Assembly: GCF_002897295.1 (NCBI RefSeq)
Contig: NZ_BEXF01000013.1
Span: forward strand, 62,001-126,000
Reading direction: 5' to 3'
DNA length: 64,000 nucleotides
Origin: Brevibacillus reuszeri
Lineage (GTDB): Bacteria > Bacillota > Bacilli > Brevibacillales > Brevibacillaceae
Made by a program: the position numbers and the translations under genes. Shown here piece after piece: positions 56,420 through 64,000 of the stretch; position 1 is the stretch's first letter, and the number at the start of each line of letters is the position of its first letter. A model generated the notes under the pieces. It was not told the DNA's origin and did no database searches. It saw nothing but the letters and a program-made list of their open reading frames with translations.

Positions 56420-57448
56420 ATGAACAAGGGACTCATATCTTCACTTGAAAAAGCGTTTCGCTGTCAGATTCACGGGGTAAAACCAAAGCGAAATGTGAAT
56501 CTGCTGAAGACGGACCGGGGCCATTGGATCATCAAAGGATATAAACAGCTGGAAAAGGCAGTTTGGGTAACCGAGCTTGCGGATGCGCTTCGACAAAAAG
56601 GATTTATGCACACGGTTCATTATGTTTCGGATGTTGCAGGAGCGAAAATTTTTCCGTATGAGGATCGCTATTACACGATCATGAAAATGATTGACGGTCA
56701 GGAAGCCGATAACGGCTCGTTGTTTGATGTGAAAAAAACTGCCGAGACTCTGGCACGCTTTCATGTGGCTGCACAGGGCTTTCCTGTCGTACAATCATAT
56801 GCTTATGAAGGCAAACTGGCTTTATTGGACAAATGGGAGAGTCGGTTAGAGTATTTCGAGAGGCTTACGTGGTCTATCGAGCAAAATGGTCCGCAAAACA
56901 AGCTGGAACAGATTATTCAGCAAATGTCAGAACCGGTGATCCGCGATGGGCAAGAAATTCTCCAGTCTGCCTACAAGCTGCCGCTTACACCGGAATTGTT
57001 TGCGGCTATGGAGCGGGGAACCTTGGCTCATCGGGATGTAGCAAGTCATAATTTCCTGATCACACAAAAAGGGAGCTGCTACTTAATCGATCTGGACACA
57101 GTGGGTCATGACCTGCAGCTGGTAGATCTCGTTCAGTTGATGTCGCGAATGCTGTTGATGCAAGACTATCGCATGGATTCATTCGTGGAGGCGATGGAGG
57201 CTTACAGCAAAATCAACTACTTGAGCGATACGCAAATATGGGCTGTGCATCAGCTGCTCCGTTATCCCGACAATTTCTTGCGTGAAGTCACCGGTCTATA
57301 CAGCAATCGCCCCGGCTATCACGCAAGAGGAGTGATGCAGCTGCTACAAATGGAGGGCAAACTGCATCAAAACCGACAAAGCTTTTTAAATGCAGGTGAA
57401 CGAATTTTTCAACGTTCGCCATGGGGTCATTACCACTTTGTGGGATGA
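56420..57448 (+). CDS. CotS-family kinase-like spore coat protein
   Basis: The 342-residue protein belongs to the CotS/YutH/YsxE family and, unlike its two relatives at 14843-16823, keeps an intact catalytic loop LAHRDVASHNFLI and metal motif LIDLDTV. It may phosphorylate coat components or a small substrate; unproven. ATG 56420 follows AAGGGACGGG; a TTG at 56405 is in frame. It lies just after safA, so is probably coat related. Confidence 0.85.
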   Translation: MNKGLISSLEKAFRCQIHGVKPKRNVNLLKTDRGHWIIKGYKQLEKAVWVTELADALRQKGFMHTVHYVSDVAGAKIFPYEDRYYTIMKMIDGQEADNGSLFDVKKTAETLARFHVAAQGFPVVQSYAYEGKLALLDKWESRLEYFERLTWSIEQNGPQNKLEQIIQQMSEPVIRDGQEILQSAYKLPLTPELFAAMERGTLAHRDVASHNFLITQKGSCYLIDLDTVGHDLQLVDLVQLMSRMLLMQDYRMDSFVEAMEAYSKINYLSDTQIWAVHQLLRYPDNFLREVTGLYSNRPGYHARGVMQLLQMEGKLHQNRQSFLNAGERIFQRSPWGHYHFVG

Positions 57449-57480
57449 AGCAAGGATCTTTCATACAGCGCAAAAAGAGA

Positions 57481-57514
57481 AACATCCCTCATTTTTTTTC
57501 GAGGGATGTTTTTT
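57481..57514. terminator. Terminator between convergent genes
   Basis: AACATCCCTC pairs with GAGGGATGTT, with TTTTTT on the plus side and a T/C-rich run on the minus side, so it may serve both. Confidence 0.85.
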
Positions 57515-57522
57515 CGTAGGGC

Positions 57523-59511
57523 TTACTTGGAAGCTGGCTTGGACAGGTCGATTTGGAACTTCGCAAAGCCATTTTCCAGTACATTGATGAATTTCATGTT
57601 GGACATTTTTTCAGCGAATGGTTTTGCATCTGGTGAAGAAGTAAACGTTACATTTACTTTTTCCTTCACTGGAGTAAATGACCAGTTGTTGTCCGCAGCT
57701 GGATTGATATCTTTTTGGCTGAGGATGTAGTCGATAACAACTTGGCGGTTTTCGTCTGGGGAGTCGATGACGATATTTGTGCCATCCAGTCCTGGGAAGG
57801 AGCCGCCACCGCTTGCACGGTAGTTGTTCGTTACTACGATGAATTTATCTTCTGCTTTTACAGGCTTACCGTTGAAGGACAGGTTTTTGATGCGGTTTGC
57901 ATCTTTGTTAGCTACTGTGCCGTCAATCGCGTATTTGGACGGCTGGGTAACGTCGATTTGATAGGTAACACCGTCAATCACGTCAAAGTTGTACGTAGGG
58001 AACGCCTCGTTCACAAGCAGCTGCTCTTCTGATTTTTTCACATCGATTTGATTGAATTGACCAGCGGAGCGCTCCAGCCACTCCTGCAAAGTAGTACCGT
58101 TGATCAATACTGCTTTCAGTGTGTTTGGATAGATGTACAGGTCAGAAACGTTTTTGATTGCGATTGTACCTGCAGGAATGTTGGTGTAGTAGCTTGCGCC
58201 GTTACGTCCGCCTGCTTTGAATGGTGCACCTGCAGAGAGAACAGGGATTCCATCATATTCGGTACCTTTGATATTTTTTTCTACGAACCATTTTTGTGCA
58301 TTGGTCACGATTTGGATGGATGGATCATCCTGAACCAGTGCAAAGTAGCTGAAGATTGGCGAAGCTGTTTTTCCTACTGCAGAGCGTACCCACTCGACGG
58401 TGTGATCATGATCTTCCTTCACAGCATCAAGAATGGATTTGTCTGCGTCAGCGAGGGAAGCTTTATTTGCTTTATCGTAGATTGGAACAGCTTTGGTAGT
58501 AGATTCAGCTACTTTCCATTTTCCGTTTTCTTGTGTCAGCGTGAGGTCAATCACACCGAGGTTGTTACCCCAGTAGCCAGGCATGACAGCTGGCTTGCCA
58601 TTGATGGTTCCTTTTTCGCTATCAACACCAGGGATGTTTTCAAAGCCAGGACCTGGGAATACGAGGTGGGAGTGACCGAACAGAATAGCGTCAATCCCGT
58701 CAATTTTGCTCAACTGATAGCTAGCATTTTCCAGATTGGCAGCGTTTTCAACAGGGCCGAGACCAGAGTGAGGTACAGCGATGATGAGGTCCGCGCCTTT
58801 TTGCTTCATCTCAGGGATGAACTTTTTAGCGGTTTCCACGATATCTTTTGTAATGACTTTGCCTTCCAGATTCGCTTTGTCCCACTGCATGATTTGTGGA
58901 GGAACAAAACCGATCACGCCAACCTTTAGGGTTACTTCCTTGCCGCTCTCGTCCTTGAATTTACGCTCGAGAATTTGGTAAGGGGTGAACAGGTTTTTGT
59001 CGTTGTTCGGGTTGTTGTCTTTGTCATCAACATAGACGTTGGAGTTAATATACGGGAATTTAGCTCCTTTGAGGCTGCGGTCCAGATGCTCCAAACCAAA
59101 GTTGAATTCATGATTTCCGATATTGCCGACGTCATAATTCAAGAGGTTCATCGCTTTGTATACTGGGTGAGTTTCCCCGTCCTTCAAAGGATCGATTTTG
59201 GCAACATAATCACCAAGTGGGTTACCCTGGAGCAGGTCACCGTTGTCGATCAGGATGCTGTTTTTTGCTTCCTCACGTGCTTTTTTGATGAGAGTAGCCG
59301 TTTTAGCAAGACCGAATTCGTCAGTAGACTTGTCTTGATAGTAGTCATAGTTGACGATGTTAGTGTGGATGTCGGTAGTTTCCAAGAGGCGGAGCTTAAG
59401 AGTGGAGCTGGCTGCAGCGCTTACAGGAGTAAGTGGAAAAGAGATGGCGCTAACAACCAAAGAGCTGCTGAGTAAAAACGCAGTCAGCATTTGCTTGTTT
59501 TTCTTTGTCAT
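57523..59511 (-). CDS. Secreted 2',3'-cyclic-nucleotide 2'-phosphodiesterase/3'-nucleotidase
   Basis: ATG 59511 (MTKKNKQML) gives a 662-residue precursor with a signal peptide cleaved near PVSAAASS. The metallophosphatase domain shows LLETTDIHTNI, LIDNGDLLQGNPLG, GNIGNHEFNFG, VPHSG and FGHSHLVFPG; the 5'-nucleotidase C-terminal domain includes NNYRASGGGSFPG. This is the CpdB/YfkN family. GGAGG lies 11 bases upstream of this ATG; an ATG at 59520 is an alternative. No wall-binding domain is seen. Confidence 0.93.
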   Translation of the reverse strand: MTKKNKQMLTAFLLSSSLVVSAISFPLTPVSAAASSTLKLRLLETTDIHTNIVNYDYYQDKSTDEFGLAKTATLIKKAREEAKNSILIDNGDLLQGNPLGDYVAKIDPLKDGETHPVYKAMNLLNYDVGNIGNHEFNFGLEHLDRSLKGAKFPYINSNVYVDDKDNNPNNDKNLFTPYQILERKFKDESGKEVTLKVGVIGFVPPQIMQWDKANLEGKVITKDIVETAKKFIPEMKQKGADLIIAVPHSGLGPVENAANLENASYQLSKIDGIDAILFGHSHLVFPGPGFENIPGVDSEKGTINGKPAVMPGYWGNNLGVIDLTLTQENGKWKVAESTTKAVPIYDKANKASLADADKSILDAVKEDHDHTVEWVRSAVGKTASPIFSYFALVQDDPSIQIVTNAQKWFVEKNIKGTEYDGIPVLSAGAPFKAGGRNGASYYTNIPAGTIAIKNVSDLYIYPNTLKAVLINGTTLQEWLERSAGQFNQIDVKKSEEQLLVNEAFPTYNFDVIDGVTYQIDVTQPSKYAIDGTVANKDANRIKNLSFNGKPVKAEDKFIVVTNNYRASGGGSFPGLDGTNIVIDSPDENRQVVIDYILSQKDINPAADNNWSFTPVKEKVNVTFTSSPDAKPFAEKMSNMKFINVLENGFAKFQIDLSKPASK

Positions 59512-59571
59512 GTTTTGCATAACCTCCATAAGTTTAACAATAATGCCATGCAAAATAAGTTTATCACTAGA

Positions 59572-59600
59572 ATTGTATAATTGGTAGATAGTCCCTTGAA
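59572..59600 (-). promoter_or_regulatory. Possible promoter of the cyclic-nucleotide phosphodiesterase gene
   Basis: On the minus strand, TTCAAG, 17 bases, TACAAT. Confidence 0.45.
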
Positions 59601-59696
59601 ATATGTCGTAAATTACGAATCTTGAGAGAGCAGGGTATGGCCCCCTTCTTTACTGGCGAGAATAGGAAAAAAGACAGAGAAGGGGTTCATTGTAAT

Positions 59697-60275
59697 ATGG
59701 AAAGAAATAGAAAGTGGATGGTGTATGCTTCGTGGACAATAGCCCTCCTGACAGGCCTTGTGGCGGGTTTCTTTCTAGCAGATAGCGGAAAGGATCCAGG
59801 AGGGCTGCGGCAGTTGTTTACCACGGTATCGAATAGGTCTGTAGACGCCGTCGGAAAGCCTTATAAGCTTGTTCTCACCTGGACATATCTGTGCGGTGTA
59901 AGGGATGAGGAGCATAGGCCGACAAGTCTTAGTCACTTGGCAGAAACTATGGTCGATTACAAGGGCTGGGAAATCGTATCAGCCGACTCAGCAAAAATGA
60001 TATTAATGAAACGCGAGCAGGATATCTCTCCACGCTGCAAGGAAAACGGTCATTTCGGTATATCAGCTGACGGCATGCTGACCCTATTTCACGGCGTGCC
60101 GGCAGAGCAGGAGGTCGTCCAAACCTTTTATCGAATTAATACAGCCAAAATGGAAGCGAGTCTTTCCAAAGAGGAAGTGGAGAACCTGAAGCGCGGTATT
60201 CGCGTTCGAGACCTGGCTGAATATAACAGTATCTTATCCACATATGGCGAATTTCAATTAAATGACGATTACTAG
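59697..60275 (+). CDS. bofC: Bypass-of-forespore protein BofC
   Basis: The 192-residue protein has one N-terminal membrane segment (about 9-28) and an extracytoplasmic domain with TWTYLCGVRDEE and DISPRCKENGHFGISADGMLTLFHG in pieces, typical of BofC. It inhibits SpoIVB and so times pro-sigma-K processing by SpoIVFB, encoded in this window. Position near ruvAB matches B. subtilis. ATG 59697 follows GAAGGGG at long spacing; longer in-frame starts exist. Confidence 0.85.
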   Translation: MERNRKWMVYASWTIALLTGLVAGFFLADSGKDPGGLRQLFTTVSNRSVDAVGKPYKLVLTWTYLCGVRDEEHRPTSLSHLAETMVDYKGWEIVSADSAKMILMKREQDISPRCKENGHFGISADGMLTLFHGVPAEQEVVQTFYRINTAKMEASLSKEEVENLKRGIRVRDLAEYNSILSTYGEFQLNDDY

Positions 60276-60300
60276 GCTGCCCCGATGAAGGGCAGCCTTT
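60274..60300. terminator. Terminator between bofC and a convergent gene
   Basis: AGGCTGCCC pairs with GGGCAGCCT, followed by TTATT. It can serve either strand. Confidence 0.8.
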
Positions 60301-61147
60301 ATTCTTTCATTTCAATCGCCGTAATACGCCAACGTTCGCCGGGAGAGGAGCGCCGAAGGGTGAATTTCCAGCGTTCTTTTTGATCGCCACTATTTTTAGT
60401 GAAAGTATCGAGTTGAACAGGTACCTCCACCAAAAAAGGACCTCGTTCGTCAGATGGGATCATGACCTCCGATTTTTTAATGGATACAATTTCCTGCAGC
60501 TTGGAAGGCAGATTAAACCCATCAGTAGTCATCCGCATCGTATGCTCATCGTGCTCATGCCAGGCCGTGAGAAAATACTCGATTAGCTCTTCCGGCAGTG
60601 CCCCGCTAATTGTGCTGGGCAAGTCACCAGACGCTTTGAGGATCATGAGGCTGTGACTTGGGTCAGGTTCTGTGCGCCGATGGGTTGAGCTGCCAAAAAA
60701 GTGAATACAAAAATGTCCCGGAAAATCATTTCCTCGAATGGCACCCGCCCCATGTGGCATGCCATGCATGGATGCAGCATAGTAAAGTCCATCTACTTCG
60801 ACGAGGATCGCCCGCCTTTTCCAGCTCCATTTTCCCTGGTAAATACTTTTCATAATCATGGTATCTTCACGGGTCAACGGTTGTACATCAGCATGACGAC
60901 TGCCTGCCCTGCGCTGGACTTCAAATTTTTCGCCTGTCTCCATATCAATGACGGTGCCGTAATCCATCCGTGCGAAAGACTTTTTTACTTGCTCCCAAGG
61001 CACTGCTTGTCCATAATGGACCTTTTCCACAGACATGACTAACTCATCGAGCCGCTTTTTCACTTTTGTGTCTACCAAATACTGTTTAGGTTTTTCTTTA
61101 TCAAACAGGTGTCCATCGTGATCGTATAAAAAGATGCGCTTGTTCAC
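60299..61147 (-). CDS. Unknown protein, probably the body of a frameshifted secreted protein
   Basis: The minus frame encodes TVNKRIFLYDHDGHLFDKEK and on to WRITAIEMKE (282 residues from GTG 61147). It is charged and soluble with no family recognised. The frame stays open upstream to 61360, and the segment SDAKSVPATPQPHWQRAIL before the GTG looks coding. In the other frame, a signal peptide starts at 61383 and the frame stops at 61150. The simplest reading is one gene of about 360 codons broken by an indel near 61150-61260; two adjacent genes are the alternative. Confidence 0.5.
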   Translation of the reverse strand: MNKRIFLYDHDGHLFDKEKPKQYLVDTKVKKRLDELVMSVEKVHYGQAVPWEQVKKSFARMDYGTVIDMETGEKFEVQRRAGSRHADVQPLTREDTMIMKSIYQGKWSWKRRAILVEVDGLYYAASMHGMPHGAGAIRGNDFPGHFCIHFFGSSTHRRTEPDPSHSLMILKASGDLPSTISGALPEELIEYFLTAWHEHDEHTMRMTTDGFNLPSKLQEIVSIKKSEVMIPSDERGPFLVEVPVQLDTFTKNSGDQKERWKFTLRRSSPGERWRITAIEMKE

Positions 61148-61149
61148 CG

Positions 61150-61383
61150 TCAGAATTGCTCGCTGCCAATGTGGCTGAGGTGTTGCCGGAACTGATTTCG
61201 CGTCAGAAGCTGCGTTGCAAAGTGCTTGTCGTGAAAGGTGAGTGTAGAAATAAATAGGGAGGCAGGCGACACGGAAACGGATATCCTCACTTCGTCTTTT
61301 GAATTGGCATAGGTGATCTGAGCAAACGACAACAAGGTTAGGATCATACAGGAGCAGCATAAAAGAAGTAAGGCACGCCGCAA
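61150..61383 (-). CDS. Signal-peptide fragment upstream of a frameshift
   Basis: TTG 61383 lies 6 bases after GGAGGTG. The 77-residue frame starts MRRALLLLCCSCMILTLL and reaches a likely cleavage site TYA-NSK, then SKDEVRISVSVSPASLF, and stops two bases before the GTG of the next frame. The good ribosome site and signal peptide suggest this is the real beginning of the broken gene. Confidence 0.5.
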   Translation of the reverse strand: MRRALLLLCCSCMILTLLSFAQITYANSKDEVRISVSVSPASLFISTLTFHDKHFATQLLTRNQFRQHLSHIGSEQF

Positions 61384-61514
61384 GAAAAACACCTCCACCG
61401 TTCTATTTTTGCCTAATAAAGAGGAGGAATGAGGAGCAAATCTTGGTATCATAAGCATCTCGCTGTTTTGCCATACTGTTTTCATACGGCGATCATAAGG
61501 AGGAGTCTTTTAGC

Positions 61515-61706
61515 ATGTCTTCGATGCCAAGGGGTAGCTATAAAGACCAGTTCCACCAGCGTTTGTACGTTCAATTGAACCAGGGACACAACAAGCTCAA
61601 TTATCGCCAGATCAATATGATTAATGAGCAGATGCAGAGCGGCGTTGATGAATACGCCCATATGCAGCATGATGTGTCAGAATCACTCGGGATGAACAAA
61701 CACTAA
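61515..61706 (+). CDS. Small hydrophilic protein, unknown
   Basis: The 63-residue product is rich in Gln, Asn, Met and His and has no hydrophobic segment. ATG follows AAGGAGGAGTCTTTTAGC. It is followed by a strong terminator, so it is a single-gene unit. No family recognised. Confidence 0.65.
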   Translation: MSSMPRGSYKDQFHQRLYVQLNQGHNKLNYRQINMINEQMQSGVDEYAHMQHDVSESLGMNKH

Positions 61707-61723
61707 ATGAGATGACGCCGTGT

Positions 61724-61765
61724 AACCCGTTCCCTCTTTTGGGAGCGGGTTTGATTTATTTTTTC
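61724..61765 (+). terminator. Terminator after the small gene
   Basis: AACCCGTTCCC pairs with GGGAGCGGGTT (one T-G pair), then TGATTTATTTTTT. Confidence 0.8.
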
Positions 61766-61817
61766 TTGGACTGATGTTTTTTGCATGGAAATGCACGTTC
61801 GCTTTTTGGGCGCTTTG

Positions 61818-61826
61818 TGTTACAGT
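61818..61826 (+). promoter_or_regulatory. Possible extended -10 promoter of ruvCAB
   Basis: TGTTACAGT: TGn followed by TACAGT. The -35 is poor. Confidence 0.4.
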
Positions 61827-61861
61827 AGAGAGTAGAATCGTAGCCAAGCGGAGAGTGAATT

Positions 61862-62362
61862 ATGCGTATTTTAGGAATCGATCCTGGCATTGCAATTGTC
61901 GGATTCGGAATTTTGGATAAGCAGGGCAGCCAATTACGTCCTGTCCAGTATGGGAGTATCCAGACCGAAGCGGGCTTGCCGGTGCCGCTGCGGCTCAAAC
62001 AGATTTTTGAAGCGATGCAGAGTCTTTTGGAGACATATCGTCCCGATGAAATGTCGGTGGAAAAATTATTTTTCAATAAAAACGTGACGACGGCGTTTAC
62101 AGTAAGCCAAGCGAGAGGCGTCATCCTTTTGGCGGCTGAACTCGCTGGTGTGCCTATCCATGAGTATACGCCGATGCAGGTCAAGCAAGCAGTGACGGGC
62201 TATGGTGGCGCTGAGAAAAAGCAGATTCAGGAAATGACCAGGATGCTCTTGAAGTTAAAAGAAGTACCAAAGCCTGACGATGTGGCGGATGCGCTGGGAA
62301 TTGCAATTACGCACGCACAGTTCCGGGCGTACATTTCCATTTCGGAAGGAGTCCAAAAATGA
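61862..62362 (+). CDS. ruvC: Holliday junction resolvase RuvC
   Basis: The 166-residue nuclease has Asp7 in LGIDPG, Glu in SVEKLFF and the C-terminal acidic pair in KPDDVADALGIA. It cuts Holliday junctions with RuvAB. ATG follows GGAGAGTGAATT. Its stop overlaps ruvA. B. subtilis uses RecU instead, so this gene is a lineage difference. Confidence 0.96.
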   Translation: MRILGIDPGIAIVGFGILDKQGSQLRPVQYGSIQTEAGLPVPLRLKQIFEAMQSLLETYRPDEMSVEKLFFNKNVTTAFTVSQARGVILLAAELAGVPIHEYTPMQVKQAVTGYGGAEKKQIQEMTRMLLKLKEVPKPDDVADALGIAITHAQFRAYISISEGVQK

Positions 62363-62976
62363 TTGATTTTGTGGAAGGCACGTTGTGCTATCTGGATTCA
62401 GAATACATAGTGCTGGAGACGGGAGGCATCGGCTATCGACTTTTTTGCCCGAACCCTTACCAGTTCGTCCGCTACGAAGGCAGCAAGACCAAGCTTTATA
62501 CGCACCATCATGTTCGCGAAGATGCGATTTTGCTATACGGCTTTGCTTCCCGGGACGAGCGTGATTTGTTCCGCAAGCTGCTCGATGTAAGCGGAATCGG
62601 TCCAAAAGGCGGCTTGGCTATTTTGGCAGCAGCGACACCAGAGCAGCTCGTTATGGCTGTTCAACAGGAGAATGTTACGTATTTAACGAAGTTTCCGGGT
62701 ATTGGGAAAAAGACAGCACAGCGCATCATTCTCGATTTGAAGGATAAATTGGTAGGGTACACACCATCTGCTATTTTGACGGTAGCTGCTGGGAATTTGA
62801 CAGCCGGTGAACAGGCAGTTTCTGCTTTGAACGAAGCGCTTGATGCACTGACAGCACTCGGCTACTCAGATGGAGAGCTGCAAAAAATCAGAAACGCCCT
62901 AGCGGAAAAATCAAAAGAGGGCGATGGAGTGGAAAAGCTCATCAAACAAGGGCTTGCTTTGCTCATGAGGGGGTAG
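62359..62976 (+). CDS. ruvA: Holliday junction helicase subunit RuvA
   Basis: The 205-residue protein has an OB-like N-domain, two HhH motifs ([30 protein letters not shown]) and a C-terminal domain that contacts RuvB. ATG overlaps the ruvC stop (ATGA). Confidence 0.97.
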   Translation: MIDFVEGTLCYLDSEYIVLETGGIGYRLFCPNPYQFVRYEGSKTKLYTHHHVREDAILLYGFASRDERDLFRKLLDVSGIGPKGGLAILAAATPEQLVMAVQQENVTYLTKFPGIGKKTAQRIILDLKDKLVGYTPSAILTVAAGNLTAGEQAVSALNEALDALTALGYSDGELQKIRNALAEKSKEGDGVEKLIKQGLALLMRG

Positions 62977-62980
62977 GGTT

Positions 62981-63979
62981 TTGGATCAGCGGATCATCAC
63001 GACGCATATGAATTGGGAAGAAGATGCGGCGGAGCTGAGCCTCCGTCCTCGCTATTTAAATGAATATATTGGACAGCAGCACGTAAAGGAAAACCTGAAG
63101 ATCTTTATCGAAGCAGCCAAAATGAGAAAAGAATCGCTGGACCATGTACTGCTGTATGGTCCACCTGGGTTAGGAAAAACAACGCTGTCGCAAATTATTG
63201 CAAATGAGCTCGGTGTAAACATCCGTACGACATCAGGGCCTGCGATTGAGCGTCCTGGTGATTTGGCAGCCATCCTGACCAATCTGCAGGAAGGCGACGT
63301 CCTTTTTATCGATGAGATACACAGGCTCAACAGAAGTGTCGAGGAGGTATTGTATCCGGCGATGGAGGACTTTGCGCTGGATATTATCATCGGGAAAGGG
63401 CCGAGCGCACGCAGTGTCCGCTTGGATTTGCCACCGTTTACTCTCGTTGGGGCAACGACGCGAGCAGGTATGCTCTCCGCGCCGCTACGTGACCGTTTTG
63501 GCGTAGTGAATCGATTGGAGTTTTATACGGTGCCAGAGCTGACCTTTATCGTGTCCCGCGCGGCTGACATACTCCAGGTTATCATTCGTGAGGGCGGAGC
63601 AGAAGAGATTGCCCGACGCTCACGTGGAACCCCGCGTGTGGCGAATCGCCTGCTGAAGCGGGTGCGGGATTTTGCCCAAGTAAAAGGCGAGGGTGTCATC
63701 ACAACCGAGATCGCAAAGGAAGCTCTGGAGCGATTGCAGGTCGATACATGCGGGCTTGATCATATTGATCACAAGCTGCTGCTCGCAATTATCGACCGAT
63801 TTGACGGTGGGCCTGTTGGGCTTGACACGATTGCTGCTACCATCGGGGAAGAATCACAAACAGTCGAAGATGTTTGCGAACCCTATCTCATGCAAATCGG
63901 CTTTATGCAGCGGACGCCGCGGGGGCGTGTCCTTACCCCTAGCGCGTACCAGCACTTTGGGCGGGAGATGAAATCTTGA
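62981..63979 (+). CDS. ruvB: Holliday junction helicase ATPase RuvB
   Basis: The 332-residue AAA+ protein has [20 protein letters not shown], Walker [11 protein letters not shown], Walker [11 protein letters not shown] and sensor [18 protein letters not shown], with a C-terminal winged helix ending [12 protein letters not shown] 62981 is the only start giving the standard N-terminus; GGGGTAGGG precedes it. Confidence 0.97.
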   Translation: MDQRIITTHMNWEEDAAELSLRPRYLNEYIGQQHVKENLKIFIEAAKMRKESLDHVLLYGPPGLGKTTLSQIIANELGVNIRTTSGPAIERPGDLAAILTNLQEGDVLFIDEIHRLNRSVEEVLYPAMEDFALDIIIGKGPSARSVRLDLPPFTLVGATTRAGMLSAPLRDRFGVVNRLEFYTVPELTFIVSRAADILQVIIREGGAEEIARRSRGTPRVANRLLKRVRDFAQVKGEGVITTEIAKEALERLQVDTCGLDHIDHKLLLAIIDRFDGGPVGLDTIAATIGEESQTVEDVCEPYLMQIGFMQRTPRGRVLTPSAYQHFGREMKS

Positions 63980-64000
63980 ATCCAGTAGCTAAGCTGCTTA
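63976..64000 (+). CDS. Start of a further gene (partial)
   Basis: TTG 63976 overlaps the ruvB stop and follows GGGAGATG. The visible MNPVAKLL is compatible with a DUF2905-type small membrane protein often found after ruvB, but eight codons cannot prove it. Confidence 0.3.

Noticed and set aside
58048..58929. 293-codon plus-strand open frame
   Set aside because: Antisense to the cyclic-nucleotide phosphodiesterase gene.

Overview
The window is a stretch of chromosome from an endospore-forming Gram-positive bacterium of the Bacillales. Gene content, order and protein style fit Brevibacillus (Paenibacillaceae) best; this is inferred from synteny and recognised families, not from a database search. 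Key evidence is the set of sporulation genes (spoVID, ysxE-like, spoIIB, spoIVFA/FB, spo0B, safA, cotS-like, bofC) interleaved with housekeeping genes in the order known from Bacillus subtilis: spoVID-ysxE-valS-folC-comC-spoIIB-maf-radC-mreBCD-minCD-spoIVFAB-rplU-prp-rpmA-spo0B-obg-pheB-pheA-safA and bofC-ruvAB. No rRNA, tRNA, insertion sequence, prophage or CRISPR array was seen.

Layout. 1-5900: accessory genes (DJ-1/PfpI protein running off the left edge, a two-component system, a GyrI-like protein, a hyperbasic HipA-like kinase, an alpha/beta hydrolase). 5975-9681: a secreted nucleotidase with an SLH-like N-terminus and a PadR/DUF1700/DUF4097 operon. 9822-13234: hemE-hemH-hemY. 13324-16823: spoVID and two CotS/YsxE-family genes whose kinase residues look degenerate. 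17202-21044: a partner-switching module (PP2C phosphatase, GHKL kinase with an N-terminal four-cysteine motif, STAS antagonist) with no sigma factor beside it. 21050-26861: T-box leader, valS, folC, murC. 26918-27989: fabH behind a FapR-type operator. 28082-39584: prepilin peptidase, spoIIB, maf, radC, then the rod-shape and division block mreBCD, PBP2, minCD, rodA. 39820-42339: cold-shock gene, spoIVFAB, an AAC(6')-like acetyltransferase. 42467-47740: RNase G, rplU-prp-rpmA with an L21 leader, spo0B, obg, a PilZ-like gene. 47856-49683: DUF1641 gene and ndh behind two Rex-like operators. 49747-54748: a small basic protein on the minus strand, pheB, hom-thrC-thrB, pheA. 54861-57448: safA and an intact CotS-family kinase. 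57523-61706: a secreted cyclic-nucleotide phosphodiesterase, bofC, a probably frameshifted secreted protein, and a small protein. 61862-64000: ruvC-ruvA-ruvB and the start of a further gene.

The most unusual items are the partner-switching module with a sigma-B-like promoter ahead of its antagonist, four tandem repeats of about 49 residues inserted in PBP2, the 36% Lys+Arg HipA-like kinase with a sigma-K-like promoter, the paired Rex-like sites exactly 50 bp apart, and the YsxE-family pseudokinase pair. Regulatory calls rest on motif matching by eye.
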